Below, piece by piece: positions 46,486-56,140 of a stretch of 64,000 nt of DNA. Where the stretch lies: NCBI RefSeq assembly GCF_026788005.1, contig NZ_JABEPE010000011.1, forward strand, positions 62,001 to 126,000, read 5' to 3'. A program made the translations under genes and the position numbers. This DNA is from Alteromonas sp. a30. GTDB lineage: Bacteria > Pseudomonadota > Gammaproteobacteria > Enterobacterales > Alteromonadaceae. Under the pieces are notes generated by a model, which saw only the letters and a list, made by a program, of their open reading frames with translations, was not told the origin of the DNA and did no database searches. How positions within the stretch are numbered: the first letter of the stretch is position 1; each line of letters begins with the position of its first letter.

Positions 46486-46501
46486 CTGTAATTTTATACA
46501 G
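46486..46501 (-). promoter_or_regulatory. LexA (SOS) box upstream of dinB
   Basis: CTGTAATTTTATACAG fits the LexA consensus CTG-N10-CAG with an AT-rich core, 77 bases upstream of the dinB start. LexA control of dinB is established in E. coli; here it is inferred. Confidence 0.8.
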
Positions 46502-46566
46502 TTAATTTAAATAGGTGACAAACTTGCGTCCGATGCAAGCAAAAGGCGTGTTATGCAAGTGTATTT

Positions 46567-46582
46567 TGTGACTAACTTCACA
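46567..46582 (+). promoter_or_regulatory. CRP-type site upstream of the secreted protein gene
   Basis: TGTGACTAACTTCACA is an exact TGTGA-N6-TCACA core, 51 bases before the ATG at 46633. Its placement relative to a -10 element is unresolved. Binding by cyclic AMP-CRP is inferred. Confidence 0.6.
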
Positions 46583-46632
46583 AATAGGATTTATTCTTTA
46601 CGTTCCTAAACACAAACTAACAAGAGAAAACA

Positions 46633-47175
46633 ATGAAACTCAATAAATTATCTTTAATTCTTGCAGGCGTTAGCGCCGTTTTAACATCAAGCGCAATGGC
46701 CGTTACCTATAACACTAGTGTTGAAATCGATTCACGCTTAGGTGAGCAGCCACTAAATGCAACTGTTATTCAAAATATGGAATACCCTGTTTTGGGTGTC
46801 ACCGATGCAACAAAAGTAGGTTCCTATTGTTTAGCCAATGGAGGCGCTAACGGTACGGGGTTTGACAATAGAACGTCGAATGAATCAAACAGTTTATGCC
46901 CGAACCTTTCTCCTGATTACTTCCGAGTTCAATTTTCTGGGGTAAAAGGCGCTTACCTTGACATTGGTTATTCTTTGCAAATTCAAGAAAAAGGTGGATT
47001 CAGGTTCTCCTACTCAAATGGAAACCAGCATGTTGGGCAAACTTCCGTCCAGCTTTCTACGACAGAAGGAACAGCCGAGTATCCAGTGTACTCTCGTGTA
47101 ACACTGCTTGACCCAACTCAAGTTACCGACGGCGTATTGGATTTCAACTTCGACATTACCGCCGCTTATCAATAA
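46633..47175 (+). CDS. Small secreted beta-rich protein, DUF4402-like
   Basis: A 180-residue exported protein with a signal peptide cleaved near SSAMA. The mature part is rich in Ser, Thr, Gly and beta-branched residues, with two Cys (YCLANGG and SLCPNL) likely forming a disulfide, and ends in LDFNFDITAAYQ. The domain order and C-terminal strand resemble DUF4402 or spore-coat-U-like proteins, but identity is by eye only. CRP-type control and secretion suggest an extracellular or surface role. It is convergent with the downstream subtilase. The function is unknown. Confidence 0.55.
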   Translation: MKLNKLSLILAGVSAVLTSSAMAVTYNTSVEIDSRLGEQPLNATVIQNMEYPVLGVTDATKVGSYCLANGGANGTGFDNRTSNESNSLCPNLSPDYFRVQFSGVKGAYLDIGYSLQIQEKGGFRFSYSNGNQHVGQTSVQLSTTEGTAEYPVYSRVTLLDPTQVTDGVLDFNFDITAAYQ

Positions 47176-47260
47176 GGCAGCGCATAGTTAATGTGCTAAA
47201 GCGCAGGAAGTGGAGTATAAACTCAGGTAGCTCCACTTTCTCAATGGCCTCTGGCACATA

Positions 47261-47296
47261 AAAAATCCCGCAAAGATCACTCTCTGCGGGATTTTT
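47261..47296. terminator. Bidirectional terminator between the secreted protein and subtilase genes
   Basis: Stem AAAAATCCCGCA / TGCGGGATTTTT with a 12-base loop, flanked by T runs on both sides. Confidence 0.9.
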
Positions 47297-47302
47297 AATT
47301 TT

Positions 47303-47373
47303 GCTTAACTTAACGCTTAGCTCTTAAGTTCTAAGCACTTAGTTTTTAAGTTCTTAGCTCTCAGGCTTAGGGC
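47303..47373 (-). repeat. Degenerate CTAAG-type short repeats
   Basis: On the minus strand about ten consecutive units of 6-8 bases follow the pattern CTAAGNN or its variants CTTAGAA and CTTAAGA, between the subtilase stop (47374) and the terminator. The units are imperfect, so the array is old or built by repeated short duplications. Confidence 0.65.
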
Positions 47374-48939
47374 TTAGTTACCAGCACAACCGAATTGTGT
47401 TAGGTAATCGTTTGCCGCTTTCGCTTTCACTAAACCATAACCGAAATTAACGTCGTGACCTGCTGCGCCTTGATCTTCTGCTGTTGCTTTCAACGCTGCA
47501 CGGATTTGGTCACCAGAACAAGATGGGTGGTTAGACCAAACCAGCGCTGCCACACCAGATGTTGTTGGTGTTGCCATTGACGTACCACTTAAGAAGCTGT
47601 AGTCCGTGCTAGAAATATCAACCGTTACGTTGCTAGCAGCAAGCAATACGCTTCTGTCTTCTAACGCTGCGCCCACAGATGGGATAGACGTTGTATTAGT
47701 TTCACCCAATGTACCGAACAAAATACCCGGTTCGTTGTTGATGATAACCGCACCAACACCACCTGAGGCTTCACAGTTAGCCACTTTATCGTGGAACGAA
47801 ATGTTACCACGGTCAATCATACAAATTTTACCAGACGCGCCAGAGTCAACTGCTTCTGCTGTCCCCATGAAGTAAGTGGAAGAAGTTGCCGTACCCGAGT
47901 TTTCCATTGCTTCTGATTGGAAGAATACGCCATCAGCAGTAGAATTAGCCGCTGTTGCTAAGCCCGCAGGGAAGGTAGAAAGTGTGTTAACACCACCGGC
48001 TGCCACTTCCACACAGATGCTATCGTTGAACGTTGCATTTTTACCCTTACCTTCAGTACATGAAGGGAATTGTGAGAAGTCAGCGATGTTGTTGTCTGCA
48101 TCCGCAGCACCTACCATCATGACAGACTCATACGCCGCAGGGTAAGACGCTGTGTTGTTACCGTCGTTACCTGCTGCTGCAATGGCTAAACCACCACCTG
48201 CTTGGAACGAAGCGAATGCATTGCTTTCTGTTGTGCTAGCTCGGCCGCCACCTAAACTCATGTTAATGATGTCTGCACCTGCATCTACACAGCGTTGTGC
48301 TGCTGCGGCCAAACCAGAAGAATAACCGTAACCGTCAGCATTAAATACTTTGATGATATGAAGTGGTACACCCGGAGCCATACCAATTACACCGTAGCTG
48401 TTGTCTTCAGCGGCAATGGTTCCAGATACGTGCGTACCGTGAGGACCGCCGTGCTCAAACCAGTTACCTGTGCCCGGATCGTTATCACCCGTAATGGCAG
48501 GCCAGTTGAAGTCAGTGTTTGAAATGTCTAGACCAGAGTCGATAACGCACACTTTAATGCCTGCGTTAGGATTGAAAGTCACTTGGTCAGCTTGTGCTTG
48601 GTAATAACCGTATGGCGTAATTTGAGTCTCCATTGGATTACCAACATCGTCATTCCAAACACTCATTGGACGACGAATTTGGTCTTCTTCGATGAACTTA
48701 ACCGCTGGCAAATTCATCATGCCTTTTACTTTATCTAAACTCATGTTGTTGAATGTTGCCGCGATAAAGCCTTTAGATTCCAGGTTAATTTCTCCACCGT
48801 GCTTTTTCGCCATGGCCATTAAGGCACCTTTAGAGGCTTCATCAACTTGGATGATATAACGGTTGCTCTCGGCACTTGTAGCGAAAGCCATGCTTAATGC
48901 AGTTGCTAGTAATGAAGTTTTTAGTACTAGATTTTTCAT
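47374..48939 (-). CDS. Secreted subtilisin-family protease with PA insert
   Basis: A 521-residue exported S8 peptidase. Start at 48939 is chosen because GAGAG lies upstream and a signal peptide (MKNLVLKTSLLATALSMAFA) begins there. An inhibitor I9-like propeptide (about 25-95) is followed by the catalytic domain with D134 (CVIDSGLDIS), H167 (GGPHGTHVSG) and the Ser of SGTSMATP, and a protease-associated (PA) insert with a FHDKVANCEASG-like segment. No C-terminal extension domains. It resembles the secreted subtilases of Pseudoalteromonas and Alteromonas. Likely an extracellular protease that supplies peptides to the aminopeptidase. Confidence 0.94.
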   Translation of the reverse strand: MKNLVLKTSLLATALSMAFATSAESNRYIIQVDEASKGALMAMAKKHGGEINLESKGFIAATFNNMSLDKVKGMMNLPAVKFIEEDQIRRPMSVWNDDVGNPMETQITPYGYYQAQADQVTFNPNAGIKVCVIDSGLDISNTDFNWPAITGDNDPGTGNWFEHGGPHGTHVSGTIAAEDNSYGVIGMAPGVPLHIIKVFNADGYGYSSGLAAAAQRCVDAGADIINMSLGGGRASTTESNAFASFQAGGGLAIAAAGNDGNNTASYPAAYESVMMVGAADADNNIADFSQFPSCTEGKGKNATFNDSICVEVAAGGVNTLSTFPAGLATAANSTADGVFFQSEAMENSGTATSSTYFMGTAEAVDSGASGKICMIDRGNISFHDKVANCEASGGVGAVIINNEPGILFGTLGETNTTSIPSVGAALEDRSVLLAASNVTVDISSTDYSFLSGTSMATPTTSGVAALVWSNHPSCSGDQIRAALKATAEDQGAAGHDVNFGYGLVKAKAANDYLTQFGCAGN

Positions 48940-49057
48940 CTTGGTATACTCTCGTTTTTTCAGACAGTTTGAACTCATCAATTTCTTCACGATGAACATC
49001 ATGTACAAGCAGAAATCAATCGATTAATTTTTATTCTATTTTTCGTAAATCTCATTC

Positions 49058-49077
49058 ATGGTATTTTTTATTACCAT
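49058..49077. repeat. Inverted repeat in the subtilase upstream region
   Basis: TGGTA / TACCA around a T-rich spacer, 120 bases upstream of the subtilase ATG. A stronger perfect nine-base stem GCTGTTAAC-TTTT-GTTAACAGC lies at 49174-49195 between the GhrA-like stop and this gene. No U tract follows on the minus strand, so an operator is as likely as a terminator. Confidence 0.35.
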
Positions 49078-49247
49078 TAAAAAGACAATGAAAGAGTAAT
49101 AAAAATTCCAAAGATTAGCCAATTGGGTAATTTTTATAGGCGAAACTCAGCATTGAAGGGTATTTAAGCGATGGCTGTTAACTTTTGTTAACAGCTTAGA
49201 AAGGAGACGAGCATACGATAAAAACGGAAGTAGTTCTCATTTTGAGG

Positions 49248-50216
49248 TTAATACCCCAACGTTTTGTCTACAAAATGGGGCTGTTGGTTACTTTCGATAT
49301 AATCAACAATACTACGCGCTGCAATTAAAGATGCTGTTTGTGGCTGTGTTTGTGCCGCAACATGAGGAAGTACCGTAACGTTAGGGTTGGACCAAAAAGA
49401 GGAGGTTTTCGGTAAAGGTTCCACGGCAAATACATCAAGTACAGCATGAGCGATGTGTCGCTTTGCTAGTAAAGAAACAAGCGCATTATCGTTAAGGATG
49501 GCGCCACGACCAAAATTGATAACACCGGCGCCAGTCGGTAATAGCGACAAATGCTCAATATCTAACAGCCCATTTGTTTCTTGTGTCAAAGGCAATAACA
49601 CTACCAAAATTTGACATTGCGGTAACATTTGTTTTAAGCCCGACTGACCTGAATAAGTATTAATGCCTGTCAGTGATTTAGCACTTCGGCTCCATAAATG
49701 CACCGAAAAACCGTTTTGCTTCAGACGCTCAGCACTCTTATGGCCCAGTTTTCCAGCGCCGAGAATACCGATATTGCATTCCCTTGGCGAAATAGCATGA
49801 TGACGCTTCCAAAGCGCTTGTTGCTGTTGTTTTAGATATAGAGGCGCTTGTTTATGAAGGTATAAACTCCAAAGCAAAACCGATTCCGACATACTGAGTG
49901 CCAGCTGCGGGTCTATCAAGCGAACAACTTGAACGGATGTGTCTTTAAATAACGCGAGAAGGTTATCCACACCTGCCCATAAGTTTTGTACCCATTTTAA
50001 GTTAGGGTAATCGACAAGTTGCTTTAAGTCGGGATTAGCACAAATGGCAATATCGCACATTTTCCGCTCTGCATCAGAAAGTTGTTTATGCGGCAACACA
50101 ATAAATTTACGGCTTTGACTTTTTGCATCTAACGCGTCTTGTATCAGATTCGTCCAACGGATTTCTTCCTGCTCATCAAATCGCGTTAATAATGGGATCA
50201 AAACCGTTTCATTCAT
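49248..50216 (-). CDS. D-2-hydroxyacid dehydrogenase, GhrA-like
   Basis: A 322-residue NAD(P)-dependent oxidoreductase similar in size and motifs to glyoxylate/hydroxypyruvate reductase A. The Rossmann segment is NIGILGAGKLGHKSAERLKQ, the active-site run INFGRGAILNDNALVSLL carries the Arg, DVFAVEPL the Glu region and LPHVAAQT the catalytic His. Start set at 50216 with GAGGTGG upstream. It begins 21 bases after the stop of a chemoreceptor gene in the same direction, so the two are probably cotranscribed, which is unusual. Substrate (glyoxylate, hydroxypyruvate or other 2-oxoacid) is not determined. Confidence 0.88.
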   Translation of the reverse strand: MNETVLIPLLTRFDEQEEIRWTNLIQDALDAKSQSRKFIVLPHKQLSDAERKMCDIAICANPDLKQLVDYPNLKWVQNLWAGVDNLLALFKDTSVQVVRLIDPQLALSMSESVLLWSLYLHKQAPLYLKQQQQALWKRHHAISPRECNIGILGAGKLGHKSAERLKQNGFSVHLWSRSAKSLTGINTYSGQSGLKQMLPQCQILVVLLPLTQETNGLLDIEHLSLLPTGAGVINFGRGAILNDNALVSLLAKRHIAHAVLDVFAVEPLPKTSSFWSNPNVTVLPHVAAQTQPQTASLIAARSIVDYIESNQQPHFVDKTLGY

Positions 50217-50237
50217 TGTGTTAACCACCTCATAAAT

Positions 50238-52235
50238 CTAAACCTTAAACTGACGTAGCGTGTCATCTAATTCAGCAGATAGGCGATGCAACTGCCTAAT
50301 GTTGGTTTCAACGTCACGAGTTTCATTCACCGATTGATCCGCCAAAGATGAAATATGCGAAACGTTTCCTGCAATTTCATCCGCAGACAGACTTTGTTGC
50401 GTATTAGCGGCTGCAATACCATGCATTTGTTCCTGAATTTGCTCGACACCTTGTAATGCATCATCCAACACCTTTTGAATGTCTGAGACACGTTTTACAC
50501 CTGCATCAGCTTGCTCATTACTCGTTTGCATGGTTTGGCTCGCTTGTTTTGCAGCCGTTTGTAATGCGCCGATAATATCCTGAATGTGTTGGGTAGATTC
50601 GTGAGTACGACTCGCGAGCGTTCGCACTTCATCAGCAACAACGGCAAAACCTCGTCCCATTTCACCGGCTCTGGCGGCTTCAATAGCGGCATTTAGCGCT
50701 AATAAATTAGTTTGCTCCGTAATACCCGTTATTACATCCAACACTTCACCGATTTTATCGGTTTCCTTTTCAAGAGCTGTAACAACTTGTGCAGCATCAC
50801 CAATATGGGAAGACAACTGCTTAATGTCATTTACCGCGGAATAAACAACGCTTCCGCCATTTTCCATATCTGTTTTAACACTGTCAGCTAATCCCATTGC
50901 CTCTTCGGTATTCTTAGATACATCTCTGCTAGTCTGCGCCATTTGGTAACTAGCACTGGCAACAGATTCTATTTCGGACTTTTCGGTATTGACCAAATTA
51001 ACGTTCTGTTCTGTGGTTTTAAAGACGGTTTCCGTGGAGTTTTTTACTTCTGTGGTAATGTCTTTGGTTTGTTTAACCAAGCCGCGAACGCGCTCAATAA
51101 AAGCGTTAAACTGATGCGCTAATTGCCCAATTTCATCCTGCCTGTCAACATCGATACGTTTGGTCAAATCACCTTCACCTTGAGAAATGTCTGTCATCGC
51201 TTCCAACATGTCTCTTAATGGTTTCAACATTGGCTGAATAATGAAATATACGGCAACAGCAATCACCGCAAGCATGACGCACATATAAAACGTCACACTC
51301 ATCACCGCAGAATTAACCGGAGCCTGACTCACTTCTTCAGGCAACAGAAAGCCGAGATGCCAATTCAAATAAGGGTAGTCACGGGAAACGGTACTGAACA
51401 CAGCTTGATACTCTTTGCCTTTCCAGATGAGACTGGCATCACCCGAATCTTTGGATGACATTAATTTAAAAAGCTGAGCAAATCCTTGCGCATCAGGAAA
51501 AATGGAATCAACTTTGGCTATATCACTTCCGGGAGGAAACGCCTCATTAAAGCCGGGAAAGTACACAAGCACACCCTTATCTGTCACCAGAAAAGCGTTG
51601 CCTTCGCCTTCGTACTTGATTTGGCTTAGTAAGTCTTTACCAATGGTACTAATTAGAATATCCATACCACCAATCCCAATGAACTGACCATTGTGCTTAA
51701 TCACATTTTTGATTGTGGCAGATATGGAACCATCGTTGGCGTCAACCGCAGGATCAGATACGTACATACGTTCTTTTTCCTGAGCCTCAAACCACCAAGG
51801 ACGCTTATTGGTGTAGTAGTTTGGGTCGCCGTTGTAACGACCATTCAAATCAAAGTATTCATAAGTGTTCGCTGAACCAAAGAAAACGCTTTTTATACTG
51901 CTATCTTTGTCAGAGAAGTATCGAAAATATTGGTAAATATCGTTATAGGTTTGGTCCCCGCTAATGTCCCCCCCTCTATCGTCATAGCGACTAAACCAAT
52001 TTAAAACCTGAGGGTTAGCAAACACACTGTGTATGATTTGCCCTTTTGCTTCGAAGAAGCCTTCTATTTCTGTTGCTTTTTGTGACACTAGGTTAGCGAT
52101 GTCGTTATCTACTCTAGATGTGGTACTTTTTTTAACTGTTTGAATTTGCCAAATACCGTAGATCAAGAATAAAACTGCAATACTTCCTAGACATCCGGCA
52201 ATAAGCCGTTGACTAATCGATCTCTGATACCACAT
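50238..52235 (-). CDS. Methyl-accepting chemotaxis protein with dCache sensor
   Basis: A 665-residue chemoreceptor: membrane helix at about 10-30, periplasmic dCache domain (about 35-310; [22 protein letters not shown] is the signature strand pair, with [10 protein letters not shown]), a second helix at about 318-338, HAMP and a signalling domain with [39 protein letters not shown]. An AAGGTTGAAG ribosome site precedes the ATG. The next gene encodes a GhrA-like dehydrogenase, hinting at a ligand among hydroxy- or oxoacids, but this is inference. Confidence 0.94.
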   Translation of the reverse strand: MWYQRSISQRLIAGCLGSIAVLFLIYGIWQIQTVKKSTTSRVDNDIANLVSQKATEIEGFFEAKGQIIHSVFANPQVLNWFSRYDDRGGDISGDQTYNDIYQYFRYFSDKDSSIKSVFFGSANTYEYFDLNGRYNGDPNYYTNKRPWWFEAQEKERMYVSDPAVDANDGSISATIKNVIKHNGQFIGIGGMDILISTIGKDLLSQIKYEGEGNAFLVTDKGVLVYFPGFNEAFPPGSDIAKVDSIFPDAQGFAQLFKLMSSKDSGDASLIWKGKEYQAVFSTVSRDYPYLNWHLGFLLPEEVSQAPVNSAVMSVTFYMCVMLAVIAVAVYFIIQPMLKPLRDMLEAMTDISQGEGDLTKRIDVDRQDEIGQLAHQFNAFIERVRGLVKQTKDITTEVKNSTETVFKTTEQNVNLVNTEKSEIESVASASYQMAQTSRDVSKNTEEAMGLADSVKTDMENGGSVVYSAVNDIKQLSSHIGDAAQVVTALEKETDKIGEVLDVITGITEQTNLLALNAAIEAARAGEMGRGFAVVADEVRTLASRTHESTQHIQDIIGALQTAAKQASQTMQTSNEQADAGVKRVSDIQKVLDDALQGVEQIQEQMHGIAAANTQQSLSADEIAGNVSHISSLADQSVNETRDVETNIRQLHRLSAELDDTLRQFKV

Positions 52236-52461
52236 TTCTTCAACCTTATTGTTCTTATGTTTTTTACAACTGAGCTTATTATGTTTCTAGCTCTTAATTC
52301 ACGCGATACGTGAAGCAGCTATTTTTAAGAAATGTGATAATGCTGTAAAGGTGAATCTGTTAAAAAAACATACTATTCGGGGGGAAATAATAAGATTGTG
52401 AAAATATAAACGCAAAAGGGGAAGTAAAGAACTCTCAAAGAAAATTAAATGGGATAACAAA

Positions 52462-52484
52462 GCCTGAAAAATAATCTTTCAGGC
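52462..52484 (-). terminator. Terminator after nqrM
   Basis: Stem GCCTGAAA / TTTCAGGC with a seven-base loop, eight bases past the nqrM stop on the minus strand, followed by TTTGTT. Weak but well placed. Confidence 0.65.
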
Positions 52485-52492
52485 CGATAATA

Positions 52493-52726
52493 CTAGATGA
52501 TTTTATTATCTTGCCAAGCTTGAAGCTTCTCAGAACGAATACGTTCCTTTTCCTCGCGCGCTTTCCTTCTGTCGCAAGGCTCTGGGCAACTACACACCTT
52601 CTCAATTCCTAATGCAGCCACACCACCACAACTTCCAGAGATGCGTTTCTTCTGAAAGATGTAGCCAACAGCCATAATGCTCATGATGAATAGGAAAAAT
52701 ACGAAAACAACAATAAATGTACCCAC
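52493..52726 (-). CDS. nqrM: Na+-NQR maturation protein NqrM
   Basis: A 77-residue membrane protein with one N-terminal helix (about 3-24) and four cysteines arranged as SCGG...VCSCPEPC. NqrM is needed to deliver iron to the NqrD-NqrE site of Na+-NQR in Vibrio. It follows nqrF after a terminator, so it probably has its own promoter or is read by readthrough. The C-terminal half is charged and cytoplasmic. Confidence 0.93.
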   Translation of the reverse strand: MGTFIVVFVFFLFIMSIMAVGYIFQKKRISGSCGGVAALGIEKVCSCPEPCDRRKAREEKERIRSEKLQAWQDNKII

Positions 52727-52799
52727 TGTTTTGTCTCCTAATTAGTTCGATGGAATCGACCTAGATTGCGCCTATTGTCTTTCATATTTAAGGCGAAAA

Positions 52800-52820
52800 A
52801 AAGGGGGATACTCCCCCTTT
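52800..52820 (-). terminator. Intrinsic terminator after nqrF
   Basis: On the minus strand AAAGGGGG-AGTAT-CCCCCTTTTTTT, 30 bases after the nqrF stop and ahead of nqrM. Confidence 0.9.
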
Positions 52821-52850
52821 CTTAACAATCTCTGAAATCAGTGTTTAATA

Positions 52851-54083
52851 TTAACCACCAAAGTCATCGAGTAAGATGTTTTCATCTTCTACGCCAAGCT
52901 CTTTAAGCATGTTGATCACTGCCGCATTCATCATAGGAGGACCACACATGTAGAACTCACAATCTTCTGGTGCTGGGTGATCTTTCAGGTAATTTTCTAA
53001 CAAGACCTGATGGATAAAGCCTGTATAACCATCCCAGTTATCTTCTGGTTGAGGGTCAGACAAAGCAACATGCCATTCAAAATTGTCGTTTTCTTTCGCT
53101 AGCATATCGAAGTCTTCTACATAGAACATTTCACGTAGTGAACGTGCACCATACCAGAAAGAAATCTTACGCTGTGACTTCAAGCGACGAAGTTGGTCGA
53201 AGATATGAGAGCGCATTGGCGCCATACCTGCACCACCACCAACAAATACCATTTCCGCGTCAGTGTCCTTAGCAAAGAACTCACCAAACGGACCAGAAAT
53301 CGTAACTTTATCGCCTTCTTTAAGGCTCCAAATAAAGGATGACATTTTACCTGCGGGTAGTGTCAAATTATTTGGTGGAGGCGTTGCAATACGCACGTTC
53401 AACATGATGATACCTTCCTCTTCAGGATAGTTCGCCATGGAATACGCACGGATGGTCTCTTCATCCACTTTTGATTCAATATCGAAGAACTTGAATCGTT
53501 CCCAATCAGGACGATACTCATCAGGAATATCGAAATCTTTATATTTAACGTGATGAGGTGGCGCCTCAATCTGAATATAACCACCCGCACGGAAAGGTAC
53601 CGATTCGCCATCAGGAATTTGCAATTTCAATTCTTTAATGAACGTTGCCTTGTTATCGTTAGAGATAACGGTACATTCCCACTTCTTCACGCCGAAGATT
53701 TCTTCTGGCAGTTCAATATCCATGTCTTGCTTTACAGCAACCTGACACGATAAACGACAGCCTTCTCGCGCTTCGCCTTTCGTGATGTGATCAAGTTCTG
53801 TTGGCAAAATATCGCCACCGCCAGATTTGATGTTTACACGGCACTGACCACATGAGCCACCACCACCACAAGCTGATGATACGAAAATGCCACTATCGGC
53901 TAACGCACCTAACAACTTGCCGCCCGGAGACGTTGTAATCGCCTTATCTGGGTCGCCGTTAATCAATATACGAACGTCGCCACTTGGAACTAGCTTGGAT
54001 TTAGCAAGTACAATCACCATTACCAAGATAACGACAATAGCGATAAACATACCTACGCCAAGGTAGATGTCAGTTGGATTCAT
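52851..54083 (-). CDS. nqrF: Na+-translocating NADH:quinone reductase subunit F
   Basis: The NADH-oxidising entry subunit, 410 residues. One N-terminal membrane helix (about 5-26) precedes a 2Fe-2S ferredoxin domain ([13 protein letters not shown] with the fourth Cys in EGCRLSCQV) and a ferredoxin reductase-like FAD/NADH domain ([35 protein letters not shown]). It donates electrons to the membrane part. It is last of six tightly packed nqr genes. Confidence 0.98.
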   Translation of the reverse strand: MNPTDIYLGVGMFIAIVVILVMVIVLAKSKLVPSGDVRILINGDPDKAITTSPGGKLLGALADSGIFVSSACGGGGSCGQCRVNIKSGGGDILPTELDHITKGEAREGCRLSCQVAVKQDMDIELPEEIFGVKKWECTVISNDNKATFIKELKLQIPDGESVPFRAGGYIQIEAPPHHVKYKDFDIPDEYRPDWERFKFFDIESKVDEETIRAYSMANYPEEEGIIMLNVRIATPPPNNLTLPAGKMSSFIWSLKEGDKVTISGPFGEFFAKDTDAEMVFVGGGAGMAPMRSHIFDQLRRLKSQRKISFWYGARSLREMFYVEDFDMLAKENDNFEWHVALSDPQPEDNWDGYTGFIHQVLLENYLKDHPAPEDCEFYMCGPPMMNAAVINMLKELGVEDENILLDDFGG

Positions 54084-54119
54084 CTTTCAAAAACTCCTAT
54101 CCTACTTGGTGTCTGCTGT

Positions 54120-54728
54120 TTAAATAGTTACGCCTGTGAAAGACTGGAAGCCTAATGCCATTAGACCAGCAATCATAAACACAGAACCTAAACCACGGAT
54201 ACCATCAGGCATATCTGCATACTTCAGCTTCTCACGAATGCCCGCAAGCAAAGTGATAGCTAAAGCCCAGCCAACGCCACTACCTAAACCAAATACGACA
54301 CTCTCACCGAAGCCGTACTCTCTTTGTACTGCAAACGCAACACACCCGAAAATTGCACAGTTAACTGTGATTAGCGGAAGGAAGATACCCAATGCGTTGT
54401 ACAAAGCTGGGAAGAACTTGTCTAAAGCCATTTCCAAGATTTGCACCAAAGCGGCAATAACACCGATGAAGGTTAGGAAGTTCAAGAAACTTAAGTCCGT
54501 TTCTGGAAAACCTGCCCAAGCCAGCGCACCCGGCGCAAGGAAGTTTGAGTAAATAAGCTGATTAGCCGGTACAGAAATCGTCAATACTACGATTACCGCA
54601 ATCCCTAGACCAATTGATGTTTTTACTTTCTTAGATACTGCAAGAAAAGTACACATACCCAAGAAGTAGTAAAGTGCCATGTTTTCAAGGAAAACAGAGC
54701 GGACGAATAAACTAATATACTGTTCCAT
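54120..54728 (-). CDS. nqrE: Na+-translocating NADH:quinone reductase subunit E
   Basis: A 202-residue integral membrane subunit with six helices; it shares an inverted-topology fold with NqrD. The Cys of the NqrD/NqrE-bound iron centre appears in [11 protein letters not shown], preceded by MCTFLAVS. Six bases separate it from nqrD upstream. Confidence 0.97.
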   Translation of the reverse strand: MEQYISLFVRSVFLENMALYYFLGMCTFLAVSKKVKTSIGLGIAVIVVLTISVPANQLIYSNFLAPGALAWAGFPETDLSFLNFLTFIGVIAALVQILEMALDKFFPALYNALGIFLPLITVNCAIFGCVAFAVQREYGFGESVVFGLGSGVGWALAITLLAGIREKLKYADMPDGIRGLGSVFMIAGLMALGFQSFTGVTI

Positions 54729-54733
54729 TGTGC

Positions 54734-55369
54734 TTACTCCTTAGGCTCTACTTGTGCAGGGCGAATGGTACGAATGAACCAAATTAAGCCGCCGATCAAG
54801 AAGAATGAACTGAACGGCAGAATCAATAAGCCGTTAGCTTGATACCAACCACCGTTTTGGATAAGAGGTAAAATTTCGAAACCAAGCAAGGTACCAAAAC
54901 CTACGATTTCCTTAATAGTGCCAATAACGATAAGCACGAATGAATAACCTAGTCCGTTACCGATGCCATCTAGGAAACTCATTACAGGTGGACTCTTCAT
55001 CGCATAAGCCTCAGCTCGGCCCATTACGATACAGTTGGTGATAATCAAACCAACGAATACCGAAAGCTGCTTAGAGATCTCGTAAGAGAAAGCCTTCAAG
55101 ATTTGGTCAACCACGATTACCAATGACGCAATAATAGTCATCTGAACGATGATACGTACGCTGGATGGAATGTGATTACGGATAATAGAAATAAACAAGT
55201 TAGAAAACGCAGTTACTGAGGTTAATGCCAACGACATAACCAATGCTATTTCTAACTTAGATGTTACTGCCAAGGCAGAACAAACACCCAAAATTTGAAG
55301 CGCAATTGGGTTGTTGTCTAAAATCGGTCCAAAGAGGACCTTCTTCATTTCTTTAGAATCAGCAGACAT
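54734..55369 (-). CDS. nqrD: Na+-translocating NADH:quinone reductase subunit D
   Basis: A 211-residue membrane subunit with six helices, homologous to Nqr[17 protein letters not shown] and [17 protein letters not shown] contain the cysteines for the shared iron centre. The gene begins 12 bases after nqrC ends. Confidence 0.97.
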   Translation of the reverse strand: MSADSKEMKKVLFGPILDNNPIALQILGVCSALAVTSKLEIALVMSLALTSVTAFSNLFISIIRNHIPSSVRIIVQMTIIASLVIVVDQILKAFSYEISKQLSVFVGLIITNCIVMGRAEAYAMKSPPVMSFLDGIGNGLGYSFVLIVIGTIKEIVGFGTLLGFEILPLIQNGGWYQANGLLILPFSSFFLIGGLIWFIRTIRPAQVEPKE

Positions 55370-55381
55370 GCTAATACCTCC

Positions 55382-56140
55382 TTACGCTTTCCAAGGTTGG
55401 TTCATTAGGTATTTACCTAAACCTTGGGAACTAAGCCAGAACTCAAGCGTTTTCTGAACGCCGTTACTTGTTAAGGTAGCACCCGATAATGCGTCAACTG
55501 CGTACTTATCTTCCGCACTAGCACTTTTAGACAGGTGAATAGCAACCTCGCCATCTTTGTATAACTTTTTACCATCCCAAAGTGCTTTCCACTTAGGATT
55601 CTGTACTTCACCACCAAGCCCCGGAGTTTCTTGGTGCTCATAGTACACTAAGTTACGAGAGGTTTTACCATCACTATCTACCGCAAGGAAGCCGTACATC
55701 ATGCCCCACAAACCACTTCCGTAGATAGGCATAACCAAACGCTTCAATTGACCATTTTCATCTTTAACGTGATAAACACTAACCACTTTAGAGTGACGGA
55801 AAATGCTTGCGGTATCAGGATCAGGAATCACTTGATACTCTGGGTCTTTAGCAGCCTTAAACATGTCGAAACCAGACTCAATGCCGTCAACATATTCACC
55901 AGAAGCCAAATCAACATATCGCTCTTCTATGAACTTTGAGTAGGTTCCAGAAATATCACGACCAGCTTGTTCTAACAAACCGGCTGCATCAAGTATGTTG
56001 GTTTGCTTATCTAACGCTTTGTTTATTTTTTGCTGCTCACGCAAGCCTACCGCCGCGGCAGACACAATGATGGAACACACTAAACAAACCGCGACAACAA
56101 CGCCGAGGGTTTTTCCAAGAGTTTCTTTATGCGCTGACAC
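55382..56140 (-). CDS. nqrC: Na+-translocating NADH:quinone reductase subunit C
   Basis: A 252-residue subunit with an N-terminal helix (about 8-28) and a periplasmic FMN-binding domain. The FMN is attached to a Thr in the motif [12 protein letters not shown] by a flavin transferase. Its start overlaps the end of nqrB by 14 bases. Confidence 0.97.
   Translation of the reverse strand: MSAHKETLGKTLGVVVAVCLVCSIIVSAAAVGLREQQKINKALDKQTNILDAAGLLEQAGRDISGTYSKFIEERYVDLASGEYVDGIESGFDMFKAAKDPEYQVIPDPDTASIFRHSKVVSVYHVKDENGQLKRLVMPIYGSGLWGMMYGFLAVDSDGKTSRNLVYYEHQETPGLGGEVQNPKWKALWDGKKLYKDGEVAIHLSKSASAEDKYAVDALSGATLTSNGVQKTLEFWLSSQGLGKYLMNQPWKA

Noticed and set aside
47303-47373. The CTAAG repeats as a telomere-like or CRISPR array
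   Set aside because: Units are short and degenerate with no spacers, and the replicon shows no end here.
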